The notes under the pieces: generated by a model | Seen by the model: only the letters and a program-made list of their open reading frames with translations | What the model was told of the DNA's origin: nothing | The model's database searches: none | Shown: positions 52,030-61,009 of the stretch, in pieces | How positions within the stretch are numbered: position 1 is the first letter of the stretch | Layout of the letters: every line of letters starts with the position of its first letter | Position numbers and translations under genes: made by a program | Origin: Pacificispira sp033344895 | GTDB taxonomy: Bacteria; Pseudomonadota; Alphaproteobacteria; UBA8366; Aestuariispiraceae | Direction of reading: 5' to 3' | DNA: 64,000 nt | Assembly: GCA_965229685.1 (NCBI GenBank) | Contig: OZ245920.1 | Location: 310,001 to 374,000 of the forward strand

Positions 52030-52719
52030 ATGACCGAAGAGACGCATATCCTCGTCGTTGACGACGACGCCCGGCTCCGCAGCCTGTTGCGGGACTATCT
52101 GACGAAGGAAGGGTTTCGCATAACCCTGTCAGAAGATGCGGCCGATGCGCGCCGGAAGATGGCTGCGATTACCTTCGACTTGATGATCCTGGACGTCATG
52201 ATGCCGGGAGAGAGCGGTCTGGATCTGGCCAAGGCCGTGCGCGGTGATAGCGGCGTGCCGATTTTGATGCTGACCGCCATGGGCGAGACCGGCGACAGGA
52301 TCCTGGGGCTGGAGGCGGGGGCCGACGATTATCTGCCGAAACCCTTCGAGCCCCGTGAACTCATTCTGCGCATCCAATCGATCTTGCGGCGCATTCCCTC
52401 GGCGGAAGAGCCGACCCGTGCTTCCGTTGTCCGATTGGGGCGGCTGCAATTCGATCTGGGGCGTGAGCTTCTGCTGCAGGGCGACAGTCCGATCAGACTG
52501 ACCACGAACGAAACCGCCTTGATGAAGGTTCTGGCGGCGGAACCGGGCCGGATCATGGCCCGGGAAGAACTGACCCATATCCTTCAGATCGACGGCGGGG
52601 ACCGTGCGGTCGATGTACAGGTCACGCGCCTGCGCCGGAAGGTGGAACCCGATCCCAAGAACCCGCGCTATCTGCAGACCGTGCGCGGCCGCGGCTATGT
52701 TCTGAGGCCGGACGGATGA
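52030..52719 (+). CDS. OmpR-family response regulator
   Basis: 229 residues from ATG 52030. Receiver domain with acidic pair D11-D12-D13, phospho-acceptor D55 (LMILDVMMPG), conserved Thr in LMLTAM and Lys in YLPKPFEPREL; the C-terminal winged helix (about 130-227) ends GDRAVDVQVTRLRRKVEPDPKNP and VRGRGYVLRP. It overlaps the histidine kinase gene by four bases (ATGA). Divergent from the GT39/PAP2 genes across 138 bases, so envelope-lipid remodelling is a plausible target. Confidence 0.94.
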   Translation: MTEETHILVVDDDARLRSLLRDYLTKEGFRITLSEDAADARRKMAAITFDLMILDVMMPGESGLDLAKAVRGDSGVPILMLTAMGETGDRILGLEAGADDYLPKPFEPRELILRIQSILRRIPSAEEPTRASVVRLGRLQFDLGRELLLQGDSPIRLTTNETALMKVLAAEPGRIMAREELTHILQIDGGDRAVDVQVTRLRRKVEPDPKNPRYLQTVRGRGYVLRPDG

Positions 52720-54074
52720 GCAACCCGCGGACCCGGGGACCGATCGGATCGGCGGCAAGGTCGGTTCGTCTGGCGATCAAAAGCGTGCTGCCGAAGCGGC
52801 TTTTCGGCCGGGCGCTGATGATCATCGTCATTCCGCTGATCCTGCTTCAGGTCGTGTCGGCCTGGATATTCTATGACAGACACTGGGACACGGTAACCTG
52901 GCGCCTGTCGGTCAGCGTGACCGGTGACATTGCCAACGCCATCGAACAACTGCGCCGCGACCCGGAAAACCGGGATGAGATCTTCAGGGCGGTGCGCAGG
53001 CACCAGGAGCTCGAACTCGCGCTTTATCCGGGTGAAATCCTGCCCAATCAGCAATACGAACTGACCGGGCTGCTGGATACCCTGCTCGCTGCAGCCATGG
53101 AGGAGCGGGTCCGGCGGCCCTTCGTGATCGACAGCGAATCCCGCGATGAACAGGTCATCATCCATGTGCAGCTGAAGGATGCCGTTCTGACGATCGTGGT
53201 GCCGCGCAGCAGGCTGTTCAGTTCGACCACCTATATCTTCATCCTTTGGATGGTCGGCACATCGCTGGTGCTGTTTGCGGTCGCGTCGATCTTCATGCGC
53301 AATCAGGTGCGTCCGATCCGGCGGCTTGCCCGCGCGGTCGAAAGCTTCGGCAAGGGACGTGAGCCGGAGGAGGACTTCAAACCGGAGGGGGCGCTGGAGA
53401 TCCGCCAGGCCGCCGCCGCATTCAACCTGATGTCGGAGCGGATTCGCCGGCAGGTTCGCCAGCGTACGGATATGCTGTCGGGCGTCAGCCACGATCTGCG
53501 TACGCCGCTGACCCGGATGAAGCTGCAGATCGCCATGCTTGGCGAGACCCCGGAAACGCAGGAACTGTCCGCCAATGTCTCCGAAATGGAGAAGATGATT
53601 CAGGATTACCTGACCTTCGCACGGGGAGAGGGGGGCGAAAAATCCATCGAAAGCGATCTGGGACAGATCGTGGCGGACCTGGGTGCGAAATGGCGGGCGG
53701 GCGGTATCGCGCTGGACTGTCATGTGGAGGGCAAGATCATTGCCTGGCTGAAGCCCAACGCCCTGAAGCGCTGCATCGACAATCTCATCGCCAATGCGTC
53801 GCGCTATGGAACCCAGGTCTGGATTCATGCGGGACGGCGCGGGCAGGCCATCGAGGTGCTGGTAGACGACAACGGGCCCGGCATTCCGGAGGACGAACGC
53901 GAGGATGCCTTCCGGCCGTTCTACCGACTGGATCGTTCCCGGAATCCGGCGACGGGAGGCACCGGCCTGGGATTGTCAATCAGCCGCGACGTGGCACGGA
54001 CCCATGGGGGGGATATCTTTCTGGAGGATTCGCCGCATGGCGGCCTGCGGGCGCGGGTGCGCCTGCCGCTCTAG
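52716..54074 (+). CDS. EnvZ-type sensor histidine kinase
   Basis: 452 residues. Two membrane helices (about 30-50 and 170-190) flank a 115-residue periplasmic domain; a HAMP domain follows with RPIRRLARAVESFG. H-box SGVSHDLRTPLTRMK with phospho-His259, N-box CIDNLIANASRYG, G1 DDNGPGIPEDERE, and G2 GGTGLGLSISRDVARTHGG. It phosphorylates the paired response regulator. The periplasmic segment is not of a family I can name. Confidence 0.94.
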   Translation: MSNPRTRGPIGSAARSVRLAIKSVLPKRLFGRALMIIVIPLILLQVVSAWIFYDRHWDTVTWRLSVSVTGDIANAIEQLRRDPENRDEIFRAVRRHQELELALYPGEILPNQQYELTGLLDTLLAAAMEERVRRPFVIDSESRDEQVIIHVQLKDAVLTIVVPRSRLFSSTTYIFILWMVGTSLVLFAVASIFMRNQVRPIRRLARAVESFGKGREPEEDFKPEGALEIRQAAAAFNLMSERIRRQVRQRTDMLSGVSHDLRTPLTRMKLQIAMLGETPETQELSANVSEMEKMIQDYLTFARGEGGEKSIESDLGQIVADLGAKWRAGGIALDCHVEGKIIAWLKPNALKRCIDNLIANASRYGTQVWIHAGRRGQAIEVLVDDNGPGIPEDEREDAFRPFYRLDRSRNPATGGTGLGLSISRDVARTHGGDIFLEDSPHGGLRARVRLPL

Positions 54075-54081
54075 TTGCCCC

Positions 54082-55047
54082 TCAGGACGCCGTCCGCTGC
54101 TTGTAGGTCGATACGGCAGAGGAAATCTGACCGGCGATGTCGACCGCGGACAGGTCCGGATTGAACGCGGCCAGAATCGCCTCGGACATCGGCTTCAGCA
54201 AATCCACGTCCTTCTTTTCCGGATGCGTGATGCTGTCCGCTATCGACGAGGCGACGCGGATCATCGCGTTGCACAGGCTGCTGACATGCTCATAGTCCGT
54301 GCCCTTCATCCGGTTCCCGGTATCTCTGGAAACCGCTATCAGACGATCGACCGTCTTGATCCGCTCGTCGGTGACATCGAACTTCTTCAACTCGGGCATC
54401 AGAAGATTGACCAGGAAGCCGATTTGGAACGCATTCCGCTTCAGACGCTGGTCATTGATATCGCTTTGGGCCTCACGGATCGCATTTTCGATTGCGGTCC
54501 GGTCGACCGGCTCCCCCCGGACCTTGGAGCGTAGGGTGTTTGGGACCTCGATGGTCGGAATTTCCGATCCGCGCCCGACGTCCTTGCGGCGGTCCGGGCC
54601 GATATAGTCACTGGTCACGACAAAGGGTTTGCGGTTGTTGACCAATACCTTGATGCGCTCGAACACCTGCGCCGGGCTGAGCGGCTTCACCAGCAGGTCA
54701 TCGGTTCCCGACGATGCCACACGCTTAACCTGTTCGCGCGTCGGCTCCCAGATCGTGACGATCACCGGAACAAAGGGGTTCCGGCCCAGCTTGTTGTAGC
54801 GAAGGTCGGTGATGAGCCGGTCGGCTTCGCTCTCGTCCATCTCCGAATCCATGACCACAAGGTCCGGATCGTTCTTGATGATCGCCTCGCGCAGCATTGC
54901 CACCCGGTCGAAATCATAGACGTTTTCGTAACCCTGCCGGTTCAGCGCCGCGCGAATTGCATGGCGCAGCTGAGCTTCCGGCTCGCCGAACACGATCCGA
55001 ACGTCGCGGCCCTTGTCCGGGGCAGAGTTGTTGTTTTGTAAACTCAT
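54082..55047 (-). CDS. Receiver-domain protein with helical C-terminal domain
   Basis: 321 residues. Residues 14-145 are a receiver: phospho-acceptor D67 (DLVVMDSEMDE), Thr in VIVTIWEP, Lys in LLVKPLSP; the usual Asp pair is replaced by GEPE. No DNA-binding domain; the remaining 160 residues are helical (NAFQIGFLVNLLMPELKKFDVTDERIKTVDRLIAVSRDTGNRMKG) with no family I recognise. It is convergent with the histidine kinase gene (stops 7 bases apart) and could be an adapter or phosphate sink. Possibly a relay intermediate. Confidence 0.8.
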   Translation of the reverse strand: MSLQNNNSAPDKGRDVRIVFGEPEAQLRHAIRAALNRQGYENVYDFDRVAMLREAIIKNDPDLVVMDSEMDESEADRLITDLRYNKLGRNPFVPVIVTIWEPTREQVKRVASSGTDDLLVKPLSPAQVFERIKVLVNNRKPFVVTSDYIGPDRRKDVGRGSEIPTIEVPNTLRSKVRGEPVDRTAIENAIREAQSDINDQRLKRNAFQIGFLVNLLMPELKKFDVTDERIKTVDRLIAVSRDTGNRMKGTDYEHVSSLCNAMIRVASSIADSITHPEKKDVDLLKPMSEAILAAFNPDLSAVDIAGQISSAVSTYKQRTAS

Positions 55048-55188
55048 AGCGCGATCTTTATCGCACCGTTTGCATGGGGAGGCAATTGATCGCCTCTGCG
55101 ATGCGCGTCCCCTTCAGGTTGATTTTGCCGCAGAATGGACATGGAAACTTCGGTGGACCGGCCAGACCCGTCGGGGCATAGTCCGGCC

Positions 55189-56976
55189 ATGAAGACAATC
55201 GGCAAGATTTTTCTCTGGGCCTTCGCCCTGCTGGGCGGACTGACATTTCTTTCGGTAGCCGCGATCGTGGCCTTTACCGCCAGTCAGCGCGGCAAGCCGC
55301 CGCCCTTGCCGGACAAGGCGGTGCTCAGCCTCGACTGGAACGAGGCGCTGGAGGAACGTCATGCGACGGCGCCGCTGTTCAAGCCGGTTCCGCCCGCAAC
55401 CGTCCTGGATACGCTGACGGCGTTGGAACGCGCCGCGGCCCTGCCGCAGGTCAAGGCCCTGGTCGTGCAACTGGGGGCGGAGCCGATGGAATTCGCCCGT
55501 GCCCAGGAACTGGCGGATGCGGTCCGGACGTTCCGGGAATCCGGAAAGCCCGCCTATGCCTATGCGGACGATCTCGCGGCTTTCGGGGATGCCACGCCGG
55601 AAGTGATGCTGGCTGCGGCCTTCGACAAGGTATGGATGGCGCCGTCCGGTATCGTCGGCCTGACCGGTGTGTCGCTGGAAGTGCCCTATTTCGCCGAAGG
55701 GCTGAACGAGTTGGGCGTGACGGCAGAGTTCGAACAACGCCATGAGTTCAAGGGCGGTGCCGACCCCTTCACCCAGGAGCGAATGCCCCTGCCGGTGCGA
55801 CGGTCTCTGGGGACCCTTGCGAAGGGACTCCTGGATCAGGCTGTTGCGGCGATCGCGTCAGATCGCGCGCTTGCGCCGGATACGGTTCGCACGCTCATCG
55901 ACCAGGGACCTTTGCTGGGGGATGAGGCGGTTTCCGCCGGGCTGATCGACGGTCTGCTGTATCGCGAGCAGTTCGAGGCCGAGGTCGATGCGGTCGCCGG
56001 CGAGGACGCAAACTGGATCGATGCCCCCTATCTGCTGGCAGCGAGCGAGGAGGACGCGGACGGCGTGACCGAGCCCGTTGCAAAGGTCGCCGTTCTGTAT
56101 GGGATCGGTCCGATCGGTGTGGGCAACAGTGACAGCCCGTTCGCGGATCCGGGGTTCGATTCCGACGCCCTGATCGAGACGATGCATTCGATCATTGAGG
56201 ACAGCAGTCATGACGCCGTGCTGCTGCGCATCGACAGCCCGGGCGGTGCCTACGGACCGTCGGACGCGGTTTGGCATACGGTCGGCCTGCTGCGGGAGGC
56301 CGGGATTCCTGTCGTGGTTTCGATGGGCGGCACGGCGGCCAGCGGCGGTTACTTCGTATCCGTCGCGGCGGATCGCATAGTCGCCCAGCCGACCACGATC
56401 ACCGGCTCGGTCGGCGTCTATGCCGGCAAGTTCGATGCCAGCCGCCTCTGGGACAATCTCGGGGTTCAGTGGGATCGCATTTCCGTGGGCGAGAATGCCG
56501 GCATGTGGAGCATGACACGCGGCTTCGACCGGTCCGAACGGGAACGCTTCGCCCGGGCCATCGACTTCGTCTATGCCGATTTCACGACCAAGGTGGCTCA
56601 GGGACGCGGGTTCGATGCGGAAACGCTCGATCAGGTGACGCGGGGGCGGATATTCACGGGCGCTGATGCGCTGGCGGCCGGCCTGGTGGATCGCCTGGGC
56701 GGGTTCCCGGCTGCGATCGCGGAACTCAAGGACCTGATGCAGATTCCGCAGGACGCGGAAATCGAGCTGGAGGTACTGCCGGAGCCGAAGAAGCCCTGGC
56801 AGGCCCTGATGGAAGCGGCGGAATCCGGCGATTTCGAACTGGGTGCCGCGACATTGGTCGCCGACGCGGTCGAACGGCGGATCGTGGCACGACTGGAATC
56901 GGTTCTGGGCGACCTGGATCGTGTGGCCGCGCCGCACGGACTGGTATCCGCTCCGCCGGTCAGACTGGCGCGTTAA
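55189..56976 (+). CDS. sppA: Signal peptide peptidase SppA, 67 kDa type
   Basis: 595 residues from ATG 55189 (MKTIGKIFLWAFALLG), which puts the membrane anchor near the start; ATG 55135 would add 18 polar residues and cannot be excluded. Two S49 domains. The catalytic Ser is S385 in MGGTAASGGYFVSVAADRIV, and DSPGGAYGPSDAVWHTV is the typical preceding loop; the catalytic Lys is in the N-terminal half (RHEFKGGADPF). It degrades leftover signal peptides in the inner membrane. Stands alone, convergent with the methyltransferase gene. Confidence 0.94.
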   Translation: MKTIGKIFLWAFALLGGLTFLSVAAIVAFTASQRGKPPPLPDKAVLSLDWNEALEERHATAPLFKPVPPATVLDTLTALERAAALPQVKALVVQLGAEPMEFARAQELADAVRTFRESGKPAYAYADDLAAFGDATPEVMLAAAFDKVWMAPSGIVGLTGVSLEVPYFAEGLNELGVTAEFEQRHEFKGGADPFTQERMPLPVRRSLGTLAKGLLDQAVAAIASDRALAPDTVRTLIDQGPLLGDEAVSAGLIDGLLYREQFEAEVDAVAGEDANWIDAPYLLAASEEDADGVTEPVAKVAVLYGIGPIGVGNSDSPFADPGFDSDALIETMHSIIEDSSHDAVLLRIDSPGGAYGPSDAVWHTVGLLREAGIPVVVSMGGTAASGGYFVSVAADRIVAQPTTITGSVGVYAGKFDASRLWDNLGVQWDRISVGENAGMWSMTRGFDRSERERFARAIDFVYADFTTKVAQGRGFDAETLDQVTRGRIFTGADALAAGLVDRLGGFPAAIAELKDLMQIPQDAEIELEVLPEPKKPWQALMEAAESGDFELGAATLVADAVERRIVARLESVLGDLDRVAAPHGLVSAPPVRLAR

Positions 56977-56996
56977 GTCCAGCCACGGACAGACTG

Positions 56997-57785
56997 TCAG
57001 TCCGGTTTGCGGCCGTAGAGATGGCAGGGGCGCAACGCGCCCTCCGCCACGGCCTGCTTGCGGATTTCAAAGCTTCTGCTGCGCTGGATCGCGGCGTCCA
57101 TGCCGATGGTTGCTTCCAACTGCTGGAAGCCGGGACCGGTGACCTGCAACTCCTCCTTCTTCAGCTCCTCGCCGTACCACGCGTTGCGGTCGCGGACGCG
57201 GACATCCTGAAACCCGGCTTCCGCGAGCGCCCGTTCCGTCATGGCCGGCGTCGCGAAGTCGGCAACGAGACCGTTTTGATCCCCCCAGGTCTTCAGGATC
57301 TCCGGCAACGGGCCGTCATCCGCGCCGCCGCGCAGCCAATCGCTGGCAATCAGCCTCCCGCCCGGCCTCAGAACGCGCAGCAGATCGGCGTAAAGCGTCC
57401 GCTTCTCCGGGATATGCAACATGGCGTCCTTGCTGAAGACCGCATCGAACCTGTTCGCGGCGAAAGGCAGGGGGCCCGGCTCGACCAGTTGAACGTCTAT
57501 GCGCCCGGACAGATCGGCCGCCGCGACCCGATGACCGGCATGCTCGACCAGTTGCGGTTCCACATCGATCGCCGTGACATGCGCGGCGCCGTATTCCTCA
57601 ACCAGGATAAGATCGATACCGCCTACACCACAGCCGATATCCAGAACCTCCAGCCCGTCCAGACGTGTGCCGTCCATCATGGTCGCGATTTCGGCAGGCC
57701 CGCCTGGTGACAGGAAGCCGTCGCCCCAGATCGCCTGAAGGGCTTCGATGAAGCTGTCCGGGTAATGCAGGTCCTGTTCACTCAT
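56997..57785 (-). CDS. SAM-dependent methyltransferase, phosphoethanolamine N-methyltransferase-like
   Basis: 262 residues from ATG 57785 (MSEQDLHYPDSFIEALQAIW); the larger open frame upstream lies over the RidA gene and is not real. Class I SAM fold: motif I VLDIGCGVGG at 47-56, FDAVFSKDAMLHIPEK near 115, and LLRVLRPGGRLIASDWLRG near 135. The GFLSPGG start and the arrangement are like phosphoethanolamine or sarcosine methyltransferases; the substrate is not certain. Overlaps the RidA gene stop by four bases. Confidence 0.82.
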   Translation of the reverse strand: MSEQDLHYPDSFIEALQAIWGDGFLSPGGPAEIATMMDGTRLDGLEVLDIGCGVGGIDLILVEEYGAAHVTAIDVEPQLVEHAGHRVAAADLSGRIDVQLVEPGPLPFAANRFDAVFSKDAMLHIPEKRTLYADLLRVLRPGGRLIASDWLRGGADDGPLPEILKTWGDQNGLVADFATPAMTERALAEAGFQDVRVRDRNAWYGEELKKEELQVTGPGFQQLEATIGMDAAIQRSRSFEIRKQAVAEGALRPCHLYGRKPD

Positions 57786-58162
57786 CCTACGGCTTCGCCC
57801 TCGATCTCGACGGTCAGTTCGGGCATTGCCAGACCGGCAACGATCAGCAGCGTCGAGGCCGGGGCGTGGCCTTCCAACATCTCGTCGCGTATCTGGCGAT
57901 ACAGCGATACGTCCTGCGGGCGGGTCAGAAAGACCGTGACCTTGATCAGGTCTTCCTTGCCCAGGCCTTCTTCGGCCAGCACGGCAAAGAGATTTGTCCA
58001 GCAGCGGCGCATCTGGTCTTCGCTGGATTGTTCCAGTGTGCCGTCCGGTTTCACACCGATCTGGCCGGAGACGACGACCCTTCGACTTTCCGCCCTGATG
58101 GCCACCCCTTGGCTGTAATTCGATGCCGGCGCAGCGATGCCGGAAGGATTGTATCGGCGCAT
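57782..58162 (-). CDS. RidA family protein
   Basis: 126 residues. Fold marks: SGIAAPASNYSQGVAIRAE, VVVSGQIGVKPDGTL, CWTNLFAVLAEEGLGKEDLIKVTVFLT and LIVAGLAMPELTVEIE. The Arg in the canonical RidA active site (before VEIE, usually R) reads as M/P-rich here (LAMPELTVEIE), so enamine deaminase activity is not sure. In an operon with the methyltransferase. May act on enamine or carbamate intermediates. Confidence 0.88.
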   Translation of the reverse strand: MRRYNPSGIAAPASNYSQGVAIRAESRRVVVSGQIGVKPDGTLEQSSEDQMRRCWTNLFAVLAEEGLGKEDLIKVTVFLTRPQDVSLYRQIRDEMLEGHAPASTLLIVAGLAMPELTVEIEGEAVG

Positions 58163-58240
58163 GACCTGTCCTCCATCGTACCGAATGGAAAAAGCCTATC
58201 GGATCGCCGGGCGCAATCCAATGCCGGTCGACATTCCGGT

Positions 58241-58576
58241 TCAGGCGATACCGGACCCCACCAACACGGCATAGGTCGCGACTCCCGCCGCCAGGCCGGT
58301 CGGAACCGATTTGCCGCGCCAGTACCAGGCCGCCAGTCCGACCAGAAAGGCGATGAGACGCCAGACCATCCTGTCGGGCTCCATGTCGCCGCCCGGCATC
58401 AGCAGAACCCGGGCCATCAGGCCCGCGACCATGGCGTAGGCGACGCAGCCGATCCAGACGAAGAGCGGGCTGTCCTGCCGTACGCGGGTCTCCACCGCGA
58501 CCCCGAGAACGCGCCACATGAAGGTTCCCAGGCCGCCGACGGCGACGGCAATCCAGATTTCCGTATCGCCCATCAT
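58241..58576 (-). CDS. azlD: AzlD family branched-chain amino acid exporter subunit
   Basis: 111 residues, three to four membrane helices (EIWIAVAVGGLGTFMWRVLGV, PLFVWIGCVAYAMVAGLMARVL). It is the small partner of AzlC; the start overlaps the AzlC stop by four bases. Together they export branched-chain amino acids or analogues. Standard length. Confidence 0.88.
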   Translation of the reverse strand: MMGDTEIWIAVAVGGLGTFMWRVLGVAVETRVRQDSPLFVWIGCVAYAMVAGLMARVLLMPGGDMEPDRMVWRLIAFLVGLAAWYWRGKSVPTGLAAGVATYAVLVGSGIA

Positions 58577-59313
58577 CCGTTATCCCCGCCATCCGTCGGG
58601 AACAGGCGCGGTGCGCTCAGGAAGGCGAGGGTGCCGCCCAGCAGGCCGGCAGCAATCACCGACCAGTCGCCCATCATCGGGTAGAACCCGACGCCGACCA
58701 GAATGCCGAACACGACGGACAGCCGGTTGACCCATTGCCGGGCACCGCTGATCAGCAGCAGCAGATAAAGCGGTGTCATGAAAATGGTCACTGTCAGAAC
58801 CGATTCCGGCACGACACGGCCCATCTGGTGGCCGACGAGCGTTCCGGTCAGGCCGGCGGCAATCAGTGTCGCAGCAAAGCCGAGATAGTAGGTCAGGCGC
58901 TGCGGATTCGGGACGTGATCGCTGCGTGTCATCATCTGCGTCCAGCAGGAGATAGCCATGGTCTGCATCAGGAGCACGCGTGCCGGGAAGGGGACGCGCT
59001 TGCCACCCAGCACGGCGGAGAGGCCGGTGACCGACATCGGCAGCATGCGCAGATTGGCCAGCGCAACGGCCACGAAGAGTGCCAGAAGCCCGCCGCCGCC
59101 TGCGTGAATCTCGATCAGCGCGACCTGCCCGGCGATGCCCCAGACAAAGGCGGTGACCCCCATCGCCGGCAGCAGCGCGATTCCGGCATCCTGTGCCATG
59201 GCTCCGAAGCCGACCATGGTCAGGCCGAGGCCCAGCGCCGGGACGTTCAGACAGTCCAGCATGCCGCGCAGGGCGGGACGGGGCAGGGGCGGCGGCGCTG
59301 TGGCGTCGGTCAC
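58573..59313 (-). CDS. azlC: AzlC family branched-chain amino acid exporter subunit
   Basis: 246 residues, seven to eight membrane segments; VGFGAMAQDAGIALLPAMGVTAFVWGIAGQVALIEI and LANLRMLPMSVTGLSAVLGG are the AzlC core. Read before azlD, minus strand. The 297-base gap to odhB (59314-59610) holds the odhB terminator and otherwise no gene. Substrate of the pair is inferred from the family only. Confidence 0.9.
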   Translation of the reverse strand: MTDATAPPPLPRPALRGMLDCLNVPALGLGLTMVGFGAMAQDAGIALLPAMGVTAFVWGIAGQVALIEIHAGGGGLLALFVAVALANLRMLPMSVTGLSAVLGGKRVPFPARVLLMQTMAISCWTQMMTRSDHVPNPQRLTYYLGFAATLIAAGLTGTLVGHQMGRVVPESVLTVTIFMTPLYLLLLISGARQWVNRLSVVFGILVGVGFYPMMGDWSVIAAGLLGGTLAFLSAPRLFPTDGGDNG

Positions 59314-59550
59314 GGAATGCAGGCACCTGTCTTATGGAACAACGGATCGCCCGAAGCTTGGCGCAGCGCGCCAATGGGTTCAACCATGGGCATGCTGCAG
59401 TGCAGGATCAGCACCTGTAACCACGCGTCAGGTGTTGCACGCCTTCAGCGCCGCCGGACAGGCGGACCACATACCGCGGCCGGTGTCACACCGTGCCATT
59501 CGCCCCCGATTTGTCCGGATCGTTGCGATCATGGCGGCACAGGCCGGCCG

Positions 59551-59587
59551 AAAAAGTAAGAGGGGAGGCAAGTTGTTGCCTCCCCTC
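59551..59587 (-). terminator. Intrinsic terminator of odhAB
   Basis: On the minus strand GAGGGGAGGCAA and TTGCCTCCCCTC (12 pairs, loop of 4) followed by TTACTTTTT, 24 bases after the odhB stop. Textbook form. Confidence 0.85.
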
Positions 59588-59610
59588 CCGATGAATGGAC
59601 GTGCCGTGGA

Positions 59611-60912
59611 TCAGACGTCGATCAGCAGGCGGGCCGGGTCTTCCAGCATTTCCTTGATGCGGACCAGGAAGGTGACCGCCTCGCGGCCGTCGATGATCCG
59701 GTGATCGTAGGAATGCGCGACATACATCATGTTGCCGACGACGATGTCGCCCTTGGCGTTCACGATCGGGCGCTTCTGGATCTTGTGCATGCCCAGGATG
59801 CCAGACTGCGGCGGGTTGATGATCGGCGTCGACAGCAGCGACCCGAACACTCCGCCATTGGTGATCGTGAAGGTTCCGCCCTGCATCTCGGCCATGCTCA
59901 GCTTGCCGTCACGGGCCCGTCGGCCGAAATCGGCGATGGCCGCTTCGATCTCTGCAAAGCTCTTCTTGTCAGCGTCGCGCAGAACCGGAACCACCAGACC
60001 CTGCGGCGTGCCGACGGCAATGCCGATGTCATAGTAGTTCTTGTAGATGACCTGATCGCCGTAGATTTCCGCATTCACGGCCGGCAATTCCTGAAGCGCC
60101 GCGACCGCCGCCTTCACGAAGAAGGACATGAAGCCCAGCTTCACGGAATGCTTCTTCTCGAAGCGTTCCTTGTAATCGGCACGGACCTTCATCATCGGGC
60201 CCATGTCGATTTCGTTGAAGGTCGTCAGCATCGCCGCCGTGTTCTGCGCTTCCTTCAGGCGGGTCGCGATGACCTTGCGCAGCTTCGACATGCGGACATG
60301 TTCTTCACCGCGCGGATCGGGCGTGCGCTCGGGCAGGGCTTCGTATGTCGGGGTGGCGGGCTTTGCGCCACCGACCGGGGCTGCCGCCGGGGCAGCCGGT
60401 TTCGCGGTCGGGGCTGCCGCCTTGCCGCCGGACTTCAGGTAGTTCTGAACGTCCTCTTTCGTCAGGTTGCCCTTGGGGCCGCTGGCCGGGATCTTCGACG
60501 CATCCAGATCGTTCTCCGCGACCATCTTTGCGACCGCCGGAGACAGGGTCTCGTTCGTCGCCGTGGCCGCCTGACCGGAATCGGGCTTCTCCGCCGGGGC
60601 TTCCTGCTTGGCAGGCGCTTCCTTGGCGGGTTCGGGCTTCACTTCCGCCGCCGGTGCGGAGGCGTTGCCGGAGGCTCCCTCCTCAATTCGGCAGAGCAGC
60701 GCGCCGACCTCGACGTCGCTGCCGTCGGCCGCGACGATTTCCGTCAGGGCGCCCGCCACGGGGGAGGGCACTTCGATGGTCACCTTGTCGGTTTCCAGTT
60801 CGACCAGCGGCTCATCCTTGGCGATCGAGTCGCCGACCTGTTTGAACCATTGGATCACACTCGCTTCGCTGACCGATTCACCGAGCGTGGGGACCGTTAC
60901 ATCCGTCGCCAT
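59611..60912 (-). CDS. odhB: 2-oxoglutarate dehydrogenase E2, dihydrolipoyl succinyltransferase
   Basis: 433 residues from ATG 60912. Lipoyl domain at 1-76 with lipoyl-lysine K43 (LVELETDKVTIEVP), an Ala/Pro/Lys-rich linker, peripheral-subunit-binding domain near 120-155 (SPAVAKMVAENDLDASKI, TKEDVQNYL), a second linker, and the catalytic domain with His404 and Asp408 (SYDHRIIDGREAVTFLVRI). It transfers succinyl to CoA. The alternative 60996 start is upstream in the same frame without support. Last gene before the terminator; preceded by odhA by about 100 bases. Confidence 0.96.
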   Translation of the reverse strand: MATDVTVPTLGESVSEASVIQWFKQVGDSIAKDEPLVELETDKVTIEVPSPVAGALTEIVAADGSDVEVGALLCRIEEGASGNASAPAAEVKPEPAKEAPAKQEAPAEKPDSGQAATATNETLSPAVAKMVAENDLDASKIPASGPKGNLTKEDVQNYLKSGGKAAAPTAKPAAPAAAPVGGAKPATPTYEALPERTPDPRGEEHVRMSKLRKVIATRLKEAQNTAAMLTTFNEIDMGPMMKVRADYKERFEKKHSVKLGFMSFFVKAAVAALQELPAVNAEIYGDQVIYKNYYDIGIAVGTPQGLVVPVLRDADKKSFAEIEAAIADFGRRARDGKLSMAEMQGGTFTITNGGVFGSLLSTPIINPPQSGILGMHKIQKRPIVNAKGDIVVGNMMYVAHSYDHRIIDGREAVTFLVRIKEMLEDPARLLIDV

Positions 60913-61009
60913 AGTATCCTCTCGTATGTCTGGCCCCGGGTTTCGTCCAAGGGGTTGACCCTGGGGCCGGCGGGGCCGAAGCCCCGGTTCAGTCATCAGA
61001 TCCGTTCAG

